Source: Gammaproteobacteria bacterium
Lineage (GTDB): Bacteria; Pseudomonadota; Gammaproteobacteria; Pseudomonadales; Pseudohongiellaceae
Assembly (NCBI GenBank): GCA_030654835.1
Contig: JAURWS010000020.1
Location: 82,631 to 146,630, forward strand
DNA length: 64,000 nucleotides
Reading direction: 5' to 3'
Shown here: piece after piece, positions 50,316 to 58,465 of the stretch
How the letters are laid out: each line of letters begins with the position of its first letter
Position numbering within the stretch: the stretch's first letter is position 1
Made by a program: the position numbers and the translations under genes
The notes under the pieces: model-generated
Told to the model about the DNA's origin: nothing
Databases searched by the model: none
Seen by the model: only the letters and a program-made list of their open reading frames with translations

Positions 50316-51287
50316 ATGCATAAACAGCAGCACAAGAACTCCCGTATCCCTCTCTCCCCAATGATTTTCAGTCGAACAGCCCTCAAGGTGCTTGCGTCCA
50401 TAGCGCTCAGCTCAGCGGTTGCCGTGCCAGCGCAGGCCAATACCTTTGCCGATCTGCGAGTCGGGATGGCGAACGAGGACAACGTCTCCAAAGGCATTGG
50501 TGGGGCAGACATTCACGACGATAGCTACCTCCTGCTGGAGGGCGGAGTCGGCAAGTTTCTGCAAATCCGTCCAGGTCAGTCCGTTACCCTCAGTGTCTCC
50601 GCTGCCGCGCAGCGCTACTACGAAATGGCCGGATTCGATGCGGATATCATTGGCGCGCAGGCTGCCTATAACCACAAGTTTGGTCTCGGCGCCTATGCGC
50701 CAACCGTGTCGCTGGCGCTGGGTCTCAGCCAGGAAGCTCGTCGCGGCCGCGAGAGGGACAGGCAGCTGCATGACTTGACTCTCAGCTTCAGCAAGCGGCT
50801 GTCTCCGGCTTGGGGTGTCTACGCCGCCGTGATGCACGAGTGGAGTGAAGGCACAAAAGACAGTTTCCGCGCGGTTGCCAATACCTACCCTTGGTGGGCA
50901 TGGAATGTCGGTGATGACATCTTCGACTTTACGCAGAGCAGCTTCCTCGCCAGTGCCGATTACACCTTCGTCAACGGCAGCACACTGACCGCCTCTTATA
51001 CCTTTACCGATGGCCACAGCGTCGCCAGCGGTCTCGTCCCCAATGACCGGCTGATGGGAATTTCCTCCGCGATCGCGTTCGACCCCGCCTTCGAGCCCAG
51101 CTGGGATAGCTCCCAGGCTGCGTACCTGATCAAGTCCGACACGCATGTCTATGCGTTGGACTGGAGTCTGGCGCTGGGGCCCCACTCGGCGCTGGATTTT
51201 GGTTATGAGTATCGCGACATTCAGGCGCCATCCTCGATCAGTTACAGTGGCAGTCGTCTTGGGGTGACCCTGTCGTGGGCGTACTGA
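50316..51287 (+). CDS. Predicted outer-membrane beta-barrel protein of unknown function
   Basis: A 323-residue protein with an N-terminal signal peptide (hydrophobic TALKVLASIALSSAVAV, cleavage after PAQA near residue 41). The mature part has alternating hydrophobic/polar strands (for example SVTLSVSAAAQRYY, SSFLASADYTFVNGSTLTAS, TLTASYTFTDG) and ends in an aromatic residue (GVTLSWAY), as OM barrels do. About 10-14 strands are suggested. I do not recognise the family. It is the first gene of a same-strand cassette with a cupredoxin-like protein and an adenylate cyclase. A start at 50361 (MIFSRTALK) is an alternative that gives a tighter signal peptide. Confidence 0.7.
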   Translation: MHKQQHKNSRIPLSPMIFSRTALKVLASIALSSAVAVPAQANTFADLRVGMANEDNVSKGIGGADIHDDSYLLLEGGVGKFLQIRPGQSVTLSVSAAAQRYYEMAGFDADIIGAQAAYNHKFGLGAYAPTVSLALGLSQEARRGRERDRQLHDLTLSFSKRLSPAWGVYAAVMHEWSEGTKDSFRAVANTYPWWAWNVGDDIFDFTQSSFLASADYTFVNGSTLTASYTFTDGHSVASGLVPNDRLMGISSAIAFDPAFEPSWDSSQAAYLIKSDTHVYALDWSLALGPHSALDFGYEYRDIQAPSSISYSGSRLGVTLSWAY

Positions 51288-51335
51288 TAAATGAACCGCC
51301 AACACAGGCTTCCATAATCGTTTCAGAGGTGCACA

Positions 51336-52094
51336 ATGATCAGACAGCCACTTGAATTTGTCTGGACTGCAATCACAGCGTTGAGAAGTGAAACGGCCCG
51401 GCGGCGCAGGCAGATCTGCGTCTTGCTGGCGATGATGTTGATCCCCTTTACCCCAGGGTTGATTCCCGCCGCGAGCGCGGCTGAATTGCGGATCAGCATT
51501 CAGGATGCCGAGGCCGGCGGGCCATTGGCGGATGCTGTCGTAGAAGTGCTGTTGCCGCCGGATCTGCAGGTGTCGCACACCCAGGTTGGCAACATCAGTG
51601 TCGATCAGCAGCAGAAGGAGTTTGTGCCTAACGTGTCTGTCATCAGCCGGGGCAGTCGCGTCAACTTTCCCAACAGTGACGATATCCTGCATCACGTTTA
51701 TTCCTTTTCCCCCGCTAACGTTTTCGAGTTACCTCTGTATGGCAATGGTCAGAACATCAACTACTACGAGCCGTTTGAGCAGCCTGGGGTGGTCGAACTC
51801 GGCTGCAACATCCACGACTGGATGCTTGGTTATATTTACGTGGCGGAGAGCAGTCTGGCGGTGAAGACCGATGCGACCGGTGAGGCCGTGATTCAGGGCA
51901 TTCCAGCGGGGGAATTTCAGGTGCGTGTCTGGCATTCACGTGCCGTTGGCGACAGCGAAGGACAGGCACATGCCCTGCTGCAGACGATGACCTTTGGCGA
52001 TGCGGAGCCGACGCGCCTGCGTCTGGCGCTGCCGCTGGAGCGCGACAATCGCCTGCGCCGCGCGCCCAATGCCGGACGAACGCGCTATCGATGA
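51336..52094 (+). CDS. Periplasmic cupredoxin-like protein with type-1 copper ligands
   Basis: A 252-residue exported protein: hydrophobic segment at about residues 27-45, cleavage after ASA near residue 48. The cupredoxin-like core has a first His pair in DILHHVYSF (His119/120) and the cluster GCNIHDWM with Cys157, His160 and Met163, a complete Cys-x2-His-x2-Met type-1 copper set. A carboxypeptidase-regulatory-like strand region follows (GEAVIQGIPAGEFQVRVWHS). Proteins like this are often labelled 'methylamine utilization protein', but no methylamine genes are here. Copper binding is inferred from the ligands. The role may be electron transfer or copper/redox sensing. Confidence 0.72.
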   Translation: MIRQPLEFVWTAITALRSETARRRRQICVLLAMMLIPFTPGLIPAASAAELRISIQDAEAGGPLADAVVEVLLPPDLQVSHTQVGNISVDQQQKEFVPNVSVISRGSRVNFPNSDDILHHVYSFSPANVFELPLYGNGQNINYYEPFEQPGVVELGCNIHDWMLGYIYVAESSLAVKTDATGEAVIQGIPAGEFQVRVWHSRAVGDSEGQAHALLQTMTFGDAEPTRLRLALPLERDNRLRRAPNAGRTRYR

Positions 52095-52128
52095 GTGACA
52101 CACTCAGCAACCCGGTGAAGAACAATCC

Positions 52129-54114
52129 ATGATCAGTCCGTCCCCGGTGGTGACAAGTCTGTTCGCCTTCCGCAGCTTCCGGACGCGCCTGCTGGTGTTC
52201 CTGCTCGCTCTGCTGCTGCCGGTGTTGCTGGGCATCTACGCCTTCGTCAACAGGGAGAACAACACCTACACCACAGAGACGATCAACAGCTACCTGGAGC
52301 TGGGTGCCGATGTCTTCGATTTCACCCGCGAGGAACACAAGAACACGCTGCTGACCATTACCAGCACGTTGACTCGCGACTGGGGTTTCCGCAATGCTTT
52401 CGGCACCGGCGATCCATTCACCATCATCGATGCCGCAGACAACGTCCTGATGCGCTCGCTGGGGGCTGCCGACATGATGCTGATCTCATCCATGGACGGG
52501 GAAGTCATCATCGATACCAGAACGCAGGGCTTTGAACGCCTGGAAGGTGAATGGCTGGCGCTGATGGAGTCTGCCGCCAGTAGCGACGAGGGCATCGGTG
52601 ACGCGGTCATCACCGTGGAGGGCGTGCCGTATCAGATCACCGTGATTCCACTGTTTCTGCCGACCCCGGTCGCCTGGATCTTCGGCGGCTATCCGCTCGA
52701 CAATCAATTTGCGGCCACGGTGAAACAGAGCATCGTCTCCGATGTCTCGATTGTGCAGTTCCGTTGGGAGGAGGGCGCTGCAAGCGATGCAGCCGCTGCG
52801 GTCAGTGTCATCGCCTCGACGTTGACGGAGGAGGACCAGAGCCTGCTTATTGCACAACTGCAGGAGACGCCGCTCGAAGCACAAGCCACAACCCGCCGCA
52901 TCCAGCTCAGCGAAGGCGAATACGGCACGCTGATGCGTCCGCTCTACGGCGAGCCGGGAGAGGCGCTGCAGATCGTCGCGGTCATCCAGAAGTCCTACAA
53001 CGAGAACATGGAAAACGTGCAGGCGTTCCAGCGCGTGTTGCTGCAGTTTTACCTTGCGGTGCTGGCGGTCAGCCTGCTGGCGGTGGTCCTGCTCGCGCGT
53101 TCGGTCACTCGCCCGGTGCTGGATCTGGCCCGTCGAGTACGGCGCATTGAATCGGGCGACTTCGGCCAGTCTGTGCAGGTTAGCGGACGCGACGAGATCA
53201 GCGAGCTCGCTACTTCGGTGAACAACATGGCCCGTGGTCTGGCAGAGAAAGAGAAGGTGCGTGATCTGCTCGGCAAGGTAGTGTCGCATGAGATAGCCGA
53301 AGAGTTGCTGAGCAAAACCATCGAGCTGGGCGGGGAAGAGAAGATAGTGACGGTGCTGTTCGCCGACATCAAGGGCTTCACCTCATTGTGTGAGAACACT
53401 CCCCCTGAAGCGGTGTTGACGCTGCTCAACAGTTATCTGAGTGAGATCACGGCGGTGATCGAGCGGCATCAGGGCGTGGTGGACAAATACACCGGCGATT
53501 CCGTGATGGCGCTGTTCGGAGCGCCGCTCAGTCGCGGGAACGACGCCCAGAACGCCGTCCGCACTGCTTTGGCGATGGAAGAAGCTATGACCTCTCTCAA
53601 TGCCCGCAACCGTGCAGCAGGATTGGCGGAAGTGGAGGCGGGCATCGGTGTGCATACGGGGCTGGTGGTTGCAGGCAACCTTGGCTCCCAGAATCGCCTG
53701 AACTACACGGTCATCGGCGACTCGGTCAACCTCTCGGCGCGGCTTGAAGGTTTGACGCGCAAATACCACGTCGCCAACATCGTCAGCGAGACGACGCGGC
53801 AGAGCGCTCCGGGTTTCGTTTATCGTGAACTGGACCTGGTGCGGGTCGCGGGCAAGCGCGAGCCAGTCAGAATCTTTGAGGTGATTGGGGAAGAGGGCAC
53901 CGTCAGCGCATCCACTCTGCTGGAACTGACGACATTTGCCAGCGCTCTACAGGCCTATCGGGCCCGGCAGTGGGATGAGGCTCAGGCGCTTTTTGAACAA
54001 TTAGGGGGGGCTGCGGTAAATCTCTACAGGGTCTATCTCGAACGCATCCCAGAGCTGCGCGCCCGTAAACTCCCATCGAACTGGGACGCTGTCTTCACCT
54101 TCGACAAGAAATAA
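52129..54114 (+). CDS. Membrane-anchored HAMP-class III adenylate cyclase
   Basis: A 661-residue receptor-type cyclase. A membrane helix (about residues 20-40), a periplasmic sensor region (about 41-300, dCache-like in size), a second helix (about 304-324) and a HAMP domain (about 325-378) precede the class III cyclase domain (about 405-590). Catalytic residues are visible: metal Asp413 (FADIKGFT) and Asp457 (YTGDSVM), the substrate-selecting pair Lys453 and Thr527, which favours ATP, and Asn534/Arg538 (VNLSARLEG). It should therefore be active and make cAMP. Its sensor probably responds to something in the periplasm, where the co-encoded cupredoxin resides. Confidence 0.87.
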   Translation: MISPSPVVTSLFAFRSFRTRLLVFLLALLLPVLLGIYAFVNRENNTYTTETINSYLELGADVFDFTREEHKNTLLTITSTLTRDWGFRNAFGTGDPFTIIDAADNVLMRSLGAADMMLISSMDGEVIIDTRTQGFERLEGEWLALMESAASSDEGIGDAVITVEGVPYQITVIPLFLPTPVAWIFGGYPLDNQFAATVKQSIVSDVSIVQFRWEEGAASDAAAAVSVIASTLTEEDQSLLIAQLQETPLEAQATTRRIQLSEGEYGTLMRPLYGEPGEALQIVAVIQKSYNENMENVQAFQRVLLQFYLAVLAVSLLAVVLLARSVTRPVLDLARRVRRIESGDFGQSVQVSGRDEISELATSVNNMARGLAEKEKVRDLLGKVVSHEIAEELLSKTIELGGEEKIVTVLFADIKGFTSLCENTPPEAVLTLLNSYLSEITAVIERHQGVVDKYTGDSVMALFGAPLSRGNDAQNAVRTALAMEEAMTSLNARNRAAGLAEVEAGIGVHTGLVVAGNLGSQNRLNYTVIGDSVNLSARLEGLTRKYHVANIVSETTRQSAPGFVYRELDLVRVAGKREPVRIFEVIGEEGTVSASTLLELTTFASALQAYRARQWDEAQALFEQLGGAAVNLYRVYLERIPELRARKLPSNWDAVFTFDKK

Positions 54115-54115
54115 C

Positions 54116-54184
54116 TGTGGGAGCGAGCCTGCTCGCGATAGAACTTCGCGCTAACTCAATCGCGGGCAGGACCCGCTCCCACAG
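54116..54184. repeat. REP pair overlapping the 3' end of the AraC-type gene
   Basis: A forward half-site (TGTGGGAGCGAGCCTGCTCG, 54116) and an inverted half-site ending at 54184 lie between the convergent cyclase and AraC-type genes. The inverted half-site supplies the last codons and the stop of the AraC-type gene. It may also act as a bidirectional transcript end. Confidence 0.9.
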
Positions 54185-55298
54185 CCAGCTCTCCCTGCAC
54201 CGTATCTCTATACTGCGTCGGTGTCAGATTATGCAGATCCTTGAAGGCCTTGTTGAATGAGGACAGGGCCGAATAGCCGACGTCAAACGCGATGTTGGCG
54301 ATCGGTTCCCGCTGCTCGAACGGCAGGGCGAGCCGGTTGCAGGTTTCCTCGATACGGAAGGCGTTGAGGAACTGGTTGAAGTTGCGATACCCCAGTTGCT
54401 TGTTGATCACCCGACGCAGGCGATATTCCTGCAGCGACAAGCGCTCCGCCAAATTCCCGATTGTCAGCCCAGGCCGCGAATACAGTCTCTCCTTTTTCAG
54501 CACATCGAAGATGCGCTCCACCAGCGCAGGATTATCGATACGACGCACTGTGCTGGGCACCGGTGTCAGATGGGGTCCCGCGCTGAGCTGCGCACCTTGT
54601 TCCTGCGGCAGCACAATCACCTGTAGTGCCTCACCGTGCAGGCGCATGACAGTGAGATTGAACGCCAGGGTGATCAGGAAAAGGTAGAAGAACAACCATT
54701 CGTTTGGAATGGGTGTCAGTTCAATGGAGTAGAGGCTGGCGTAGTAGCTGCCGGCGCGGATAAAACCATTGATCAGAATAGCCGCGACCAGGATGCCCAT
54801 TGCGACGGTGCAGGTGACGCGCAGTCTTCGGCGGGATTCCATCAGGTCGTTGCTCAAGCCCTGGAAGGCCGTGTACACCGCATGCACGGAGAAGCCCAGC
54901 ATGATCAGCTGCGGAATCACATAGTAAATAAAGTACCCGAGATCAGCCGCAGGAGTACCTGCGGAGGTGAAAGAACCGTAAGCCCGCAGCGCCATGTAGA
55001 AAGCCATCAGTATCCACGCCACAGCGGGTACGCGTGCGTTGTCGACGAACAGGAACCGCGACAGCAGCCACAACGCAGCCGGGGCCAGCGTGGCCATGCG
55101 ATAAAAGAAATACTGCAGCGGGAAATTCAGATGAGTGTCCGGCAGATTCGATATCACGTGACAAATCAGACAGAAGCTGTAGAGGGTTAAGAGCTGGCCA
55201 ATGACGTGGCGGCGGTGATAAGCAGCGAAGAACAGGCTGATGAAAGCCAACTGCGAAATCGCCAATACACTGATAACGTTCAGGGAGAGACCGAACAT
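54156..55298 (-). CDS. Membrane-bound AraC-family transcriptional regulator
   Basis: A 380-residue protein with about seven hydrophobic helices in residues 1-225 (for example NVISVLAISQLAFISLFFAA and WLFFYLFLITLAFNLTVM), followed by an AraC/XylS DNA-binding domain (about 275-372) with GLTIGNLAERLSLQEYRLRRVI and ANIAFDVGYSALSSFNKAF. The start at 55298 has GAGG 6 nt upstream. An open frame to 55451 has no such support. The natural C-terminus seems to end near TPTQYRDTVQGEL. The final VGAGPARD is REP-encoded. Membrane AraC regulators usually sense a small molecule. The target is unknown. Confidence 0.85.
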   Translation of the reverse strand: MFGLSLNVISVLAISQLAFISLFFAAYHRRHVIGQLLTLYSFCLICHVISNLPDTHLNFPLQYFFYRMATLAPAALWLLSRFLFVDNARVPAVAWILMAFYMALRAYGSFTSAGTPAADLGYFIYYVIPQLIMLGFSVHAVYTAFQGLSNDLMESRRRLRVTCTVAMGILVAAILINGFIRAGSYYASLYSIELTPIPNEWLFFYLFLITLAFNLTVMRLHGEALQVIVLPQEQGAQLSAGPHLTPVPSTVRRIDNPALVERIFDVLKKERLYSRPGLTIGNLAERLSLQEYRLRRVINKQLGYRNFNQFLNAFRIEETCNRLALPFEQREPIANIAFDVGYSALSSFNKAFKDLHNLTPTQYRDTVQGELAVGAGPARD

Positions 55299-55476
55299 AT
55301 TGAACCTCGATATACGAGCTGTTTTGTTATTATTTGTTTTGTTGCAGTCAGCTGGGTCAGAAGTGTGCGTGTCGGGATGATCGTCTTTTCCCGGATGCAG
55401 CGCAATCCCTGTGCTGCACCCGGGTACTTTGCTCCCCAACCCTGGCCACAACTCATGCCGAACTCATATTCGTTTT

Positions 55477-55488
55477 TCTGATATCAGA
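55477..55488. promoter_or_regulatory. 12-bp perfect palindrome upstream of the AraC-type gene
   Basis: TCTGATATCAGA is a perfect palindrome about 180 bp upstream of the AraC-type start, in a 290-bp gap (55299-55588) with no gene. It could be an operator for a dimeric regulator. Nothing else supports this. Confidence 0.25.
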
Positions 55489-55588
55489 TTGCAATTCTAA
55501 TGATACTGAAGCGATGGTGGTACTCGCGCTTCGCGTTGTCTGCCGTGAAGTGAATTTCCGCTGACGTATCCTGAATATTTCGCTTTAA

Positions 55589-55660
55589 TGTGGGAGCGGG
55601 CCTGCCCGCGATAGCTTTTTTACGCCGCGAGATCAATCGCGGGCAAGGCCCGCTCCCACA
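55589..55660. repeat. REP pair upstream of the RAYT gene (first)
   Basis: A forward half-site (TGTGGGAGCGGGCCTGCCCG, then CGATAG) and an inverted half-site (CGCGGGCAAGGCCCGCTCCC, then ACA) are separated by about 22 bp. The spacer (gctttttTACGCCGCGAGAT type) is nearly identical to that of the next pair at 55683, so the two pairs look like a tandem copy. Confidence 0.92.
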
Positions 55661-55682
55661 GTAATCACGAAGTACAGCTATA

Positions 55683-55783
55683 CTGATTTTGAAAACACCT
55701 GTGCGGGCCTGCCCGCGATAGCTTTTTCACGCCGCGAGATCAATCGCGGGCAGGCCCACTCCCACAGGTGTTTTCAAAATCAG
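55683..55783. repeat. 101-bp palindrome built around a second REP pair
   Basis: A REP pair (half-sites starting near 55701 and ending near 55765) is extended outward by perfect 21-bp arms: CTGATTTTGAAAACACCTGT plus G (55683-55703), and its reverse complement (55763-55783). The whole element is one long imperfect hairpin, immediately upstream of the RAYT gene. Confidence 0.92.
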
Positions 55784-55814
55784 AGCACGTTTGTTTTGAT
55801 CAAGGAGGATCAAA

Positions 55815-56273
55815 ATCACGGACGAGAAACCACATTCGGGACGCCTGAGAGATGGCCGCCACAGCGAAGTTGGCCGCATCTACCACGTGCGGCTGGCATG
55901 CCAGGATCGAGAACCATTTTTCGCAGAATTTGAAAAAGGTCGTGTCGTGGTGTGGGCAATGCGGCAAGTGGAACCCACTGCTGCCACGTTGTCTTACGTG
56001 GTGATGCCAGATCATCTGCATTGGCTGATGTGTTTGCGAGAAGGCAGTACGCTAAGTGGTGCAGTCCAGAAATTGAAATCGCTGACCACGCGAGAACTGC
56101 ATCGCCGCTGTGAGTGGCAAGGGGCGATATGGCAAGCAGGATTCTACGACCGAGCTATTCGACGCGAAGATGACCTCCCCGCCATCGCTCGCTATATCGT
56201 GGCGAACCCGTTGCGAGCGGGACTGGTGCGCTCCATTCGGGATTACCCCCTGTGGGACGCCGCGTGGCTCTGA
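55815..56273 (+). CDS. REP-associated tyrosine transposase (RAYT, IS200/IS605-like)
   Basis: Y1/HUH-type transposase thought to mobilise REP elements. The HUH pair is in YVVMPDHLHWLM, the catalytic Tyr is likely in IWQAGFYDRAIRRE, and the C-terminal IARYIVANPLRAGLV is typical of RAYTs. The frame is open from upstream. AAGGAGG (55802-55808) is spaced 6 nt before codon ATC (55815), which would give 152 residues beginning (I)TDEKPHSGRLRDGRHSEVGR. No ATG exists there. GTG at 55887 gives a 128-residue form that loses N-terminal fold residues. It is flanked on both sides by REP pairs of the same family. Confidence 0.88.
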   Translation: MTDEKPHSGRLRDGRHSEVGRIYHVRLACQDREPFFAEFEKGRVVVWAMRQVEPTAATLSYVVMPDHLHWLMCLREGSTLSGAVQKLKSLTTRELHRRCEWQGAIWQAGFYDRAIRREDDLPAIARYIVANPLRAGLVRSIRDYPLWDAAWL

Positions 56274-56298
56274 CCCTAAATCTGAATCTGTGCTCTCC

Positions 56299-56366
56299 TG
56301 TGGGAGCGGGCCCGCCCGCGATAGCTCTTTCGATCTTAAAAAATCGCGGGCGGGCCCGCTCCCACA
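56299..56366. repeat. REP pair downstream of the RAYT gene
   Basis: A forward half-site (TGTGGGAGCGGGCCCGCCCG) and an inverted half-site ending at 56366 start 26 bp after the RAYT stop. With the pairs at 55589 and 55683 they bracket the transposase, the classical REPtron arrangement. It is also just downstream of prpD (minus strand), so it may end that transcript. Confidence 0.92.
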
Positions 56367-56377
56367 TTGAACAGCGC

Positions 56378-57826
56378 TCAAATCACCAACAAATCCATAA
56401 ACTCATGCACCGGCATCGCCTCCAGCGCCTTCTGATCCTTGCACAGCGTGAAGATCTTCTCGACACGCGCAGCGGGGAAGCGCGTCGCTAGGTTGCTGCG
56501 GAACTTGCTCTCCAGCAGCGGGATGCCCTCGGCGCGACGACGTCGATGGCCCACCGGATACTCCACCTCAATCTTCGGCGTTGAAGTCCCATCCTTGAAG
56601 AAAATCTGCAGCGCGTTGGCAATGGAGCGCTTGTCAGCCTCTAGATACTCGCGGGTATAGCGCGGCTCCTCGATCACCTCCATCTTCTCGCGCAACTGAT
56701 CGATGATCGGATTGGTCTTGTGGAAATCGTCCTCGTAATCTTCGGCCACCAGGTTGCCGAAGGCCAGCGGGACTGCCGTCATGTACTGCAGGCAATGGTC
56801 ACGGTCCGCAGGATTGTTGAGCGGGCCACTCTTGCTGATGATGCGGATCGCGGACTCGTGAGTGTGAATCACGATGCGCTCGATCTCGTCCAGACGATCC
56901 TTCACCAGCGGGTGCAGACGCACTGCCGCCTCGGCCGCCGTCTGCGAATGGAACTCCGCCGGGAAGGAAATCTTGAAGAGAATCTGTTCCATCACATAGC
57001 TGCCGTAATCCCTTGTAAAGGCGAGCTTATTTCCTTTGAAAGACACGTCATAGAAACCCCACTTCGGTGTCGTCAACACGCTCGGATAACCGATCTCGCC
57101 ACGCATCGTCAGGTCTGCCAGACGCACAGCTCGCGAGGTCGCATCGCCCGCTGCCCAGGATTTGCGAGGGCCCGCATTGGGAGAATGGCGATACGTGCGC
57201 AGGCTCGAACCATCCAGCCAGGCTTGCGACAGAGCATCGATGATCTGCGCCTGCGAGCCGCCGAGCATCTGCGTCACGACGGCCGTCGAGGCAACCCGCA
57301 CCAGCAACACATGGCATAGCCCCACGCGGTTGAAACTGTTTTCCAGCGCGATCACGCCCTGAATCTCATGCGCTTTGATCATCGCCGTCAGCACGTCGCG
57401 CATCAGCAGCGGCGTCTTGCCTGCGGCCACGTTGCGCTGTGACAAGTAGTCGGCCACGGCCAGGATGCCGCCGAGGTTGTCGGACGGATGGCCCCATTCG
57501 GCTGCCAGCCACGTGTCGTTATAGTCCAGCCAGCGGATGATGCAGCCGATGTCCCACGCTGCCTTCACCGGGTCCAGACGAAATTGAGTTCCGGGAACGC
57601 GCGCTCCATGCGGAACGATGGTGCCTTCGACCAACGGGCCGAGCAGTTTGGTGCATTCGGGAAAACGCAGCGCCAGCAGGCCGCAGCCGAGCGTGTCCAT
57701 CAGGCAGTTGCGGGCGGTGTCGTAAGCCTCGGCGGAGGTGACCTCGTAATCGGTGACGTAGCGGGCGATGTCCACCAGTTCCTGATCGGGCGCTGGTCTC
57801 TGGTTGTATTCCACGTTGGCTGACAT
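56378..57826 (-). CDS. prpD: 2-methylcitrate dehydratase (MmgE/PrpD family)
   Basis: Fe-S-independent dehydratase turning 2-methylcitrate into 2-methyl-cis-aconitate in propionate breakdown. The 482-residue protein shows the family segments [20 protein letters not shown] near residue 44, [21 protein letters not shown] near 97, the SAWLDG-like [13 protein letters not shown] near 208 and the [14 protein letters not shown] region. It is separated from prpC by an antitoxin gene, REP DNA and about 700 bp, so co-transcription with prpBC is doubtful. acnD and prpF, which replace prpD in some bacteria, are not present here. Confidence 0.93.
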   Translation of the reverse strand: MSANVEYNQRPAPDQELVDIARYVTDYEVTSAEAYDTARNCLMDTLGCGLLALRFPECTKLLGPLVEGTIVPHGARVPGTQFRLDPVKAAWDIGCIIRWLDYNDTWLAAEWGHPSDNLGGILAVADYLSQRNVAAGKTPLLMRDVLTAMIKAHEIQGVIALENSFNRVGLCHVLLVRVASTAVVTQMLGGSQAQIIDALSQAWLDGSSLRTYRHSPNAGPRKSWAAGDATSRAVRLADLTMRGEIGYPSVLTTPKWGFYDVSFKGNKLAFTRDYGSYVMEQILFKISFPAEFHSQTAAEAAVRLHPLVKDRLDEIERIVIHTHESAIRIISKSGPLNNPADRDHCLQYMTAVPLAFGNLVAEDYEDDFHKTNPIIDQLREKMEVIEEPRYTREYLEADKRSIANALQIFFKDGTSTPKIEVEYPVGHRRRRAEGIPLLESKFRSNLATRFPAARVEKIFTLCKDQKALEAMPVHEFMDLLVI

Positions 57827-57872
57827 AAATGGGGGGTCTCTTGGTTTGTTGGTGTGGTCTGGTGGAGCGAGA

Positions 57873-57917
57873 GGCTTCTGCAGAGAATCTCACCTTCCGT
57901 GGTGGACTTTCAGTCAT
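57873..57917 (-). pseudogene. Possible ParE-like toxin stub
   Basis: An ATG at 57917 overlaps the end of the ParD-like antitoxin (ATGA type) and reads [18 protein letters not shown]. The KVRFSAEA part resembles the beginning of ParE/RelE toxins. After about 15 codons similarity stops and the frame runs on into prpD antisense. I read this as the left end of a toxin gene cut off where the prpD leader begins. The evidence is short, so confidence is low. Confidence 0.3.
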
Positions 57918-58168
57918 TTGAGATGCGGTCTCCCAAGCACTTCGGCAGTCAGTCGATCAAGATATCGACCGACCTCACTTGCGCTGAGTGTCAACGAGCG
58001 GCCTTCTGCGATATCACGCTCTCCGACATTGATTGCTTCGAGCAACAATGTCATCTGTGCCTTTTCGGCAGACGCGCGGTCCCGGCTTTCAACTAAACTG
58101 TTGATTAACTCAGCCTGGTCTTCGAGAGACAGGTGGAGTGCCTCTTGTCGTAGCTCGTCAAGTTTCAT
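57914..58168 (-). CDS. ParD-like/addiction-module antitoxin (orphan)
   Basis: An 84-residue acidic protein starting MKLDELRQEALHLSLEDQAELINSLVES, close to the 'putative addiction module component' and ParD-like antitoxins, with a second helical region INVGERDIAEGRSLTLSAS. A very good RBS (AGGAGAG) precedes the ATG. No full toxin follows: the overlapping frame is only a stub before prpD. It may be an orphan that protects against related toxins, or a remnant. It lies between prpC and prpD, so insertion into an ancestral prp operon is likely. Confidence 0.72.
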   Translation of the reverse strand: MKLDELRQEALHLSLEDQAELINSLVESRDRASAEKAQMTLLLEAINVGERDIAEGRSLTLSASEVGRYLDRLTAEVLGRPHLK

Positions 58169-58427
58169 AGATCTCTCCTCTGCCTATATGTTCATGTCAA
58201 AAGTATAGACGTGTACTTAAAATCCTGCCATTTCACGCTCAAAATAAGAACTATTGGACGAATTTTTCCGATTTGAAAAAATATTTCAAAAATATTCACT
58301 TATTTATTGGCGCGTTTTCAATCTGTGAACTAACTTTATATTCGAGCACAAGGAAGGTGTTTAAAAGCCTGCCATGGATGACAGGCGTTGGGCTGAGTCC
58401 GGATATGCTTCCTAAAATCTCAGCCCA

Positions 58428-58456
58428 GGGGGGCAGCACTGCTGCCCCCCGACTTT
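58428..58456 (+). terminator. GC-rich hairpin followed by T-run, no obvious upstream gene
   Basis: GGGGGGCAGCA (58428-58438) and TGCTGCCCCCC (58440-58450) form a perfect stem followed by GACTTTTT, a terminator for plus-strand transcription. No plus-strand gene lies immediately upstream. The 297-bp stretch 58169-58465 holds the antitoxin's promoter region, an AT-rich part (58240-58340) and this hairpin, but no gene I can support. Confidence 0.5.
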
Positions 58457-58465
58457 TTCCGCCCC

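Noticed and set aside
56052..56381. Minus-strand ORF opposite the RAYT and REP
   Set aside because: It is mostly a translation of REP sequence and the RAYT antisense strand, with no RBS.
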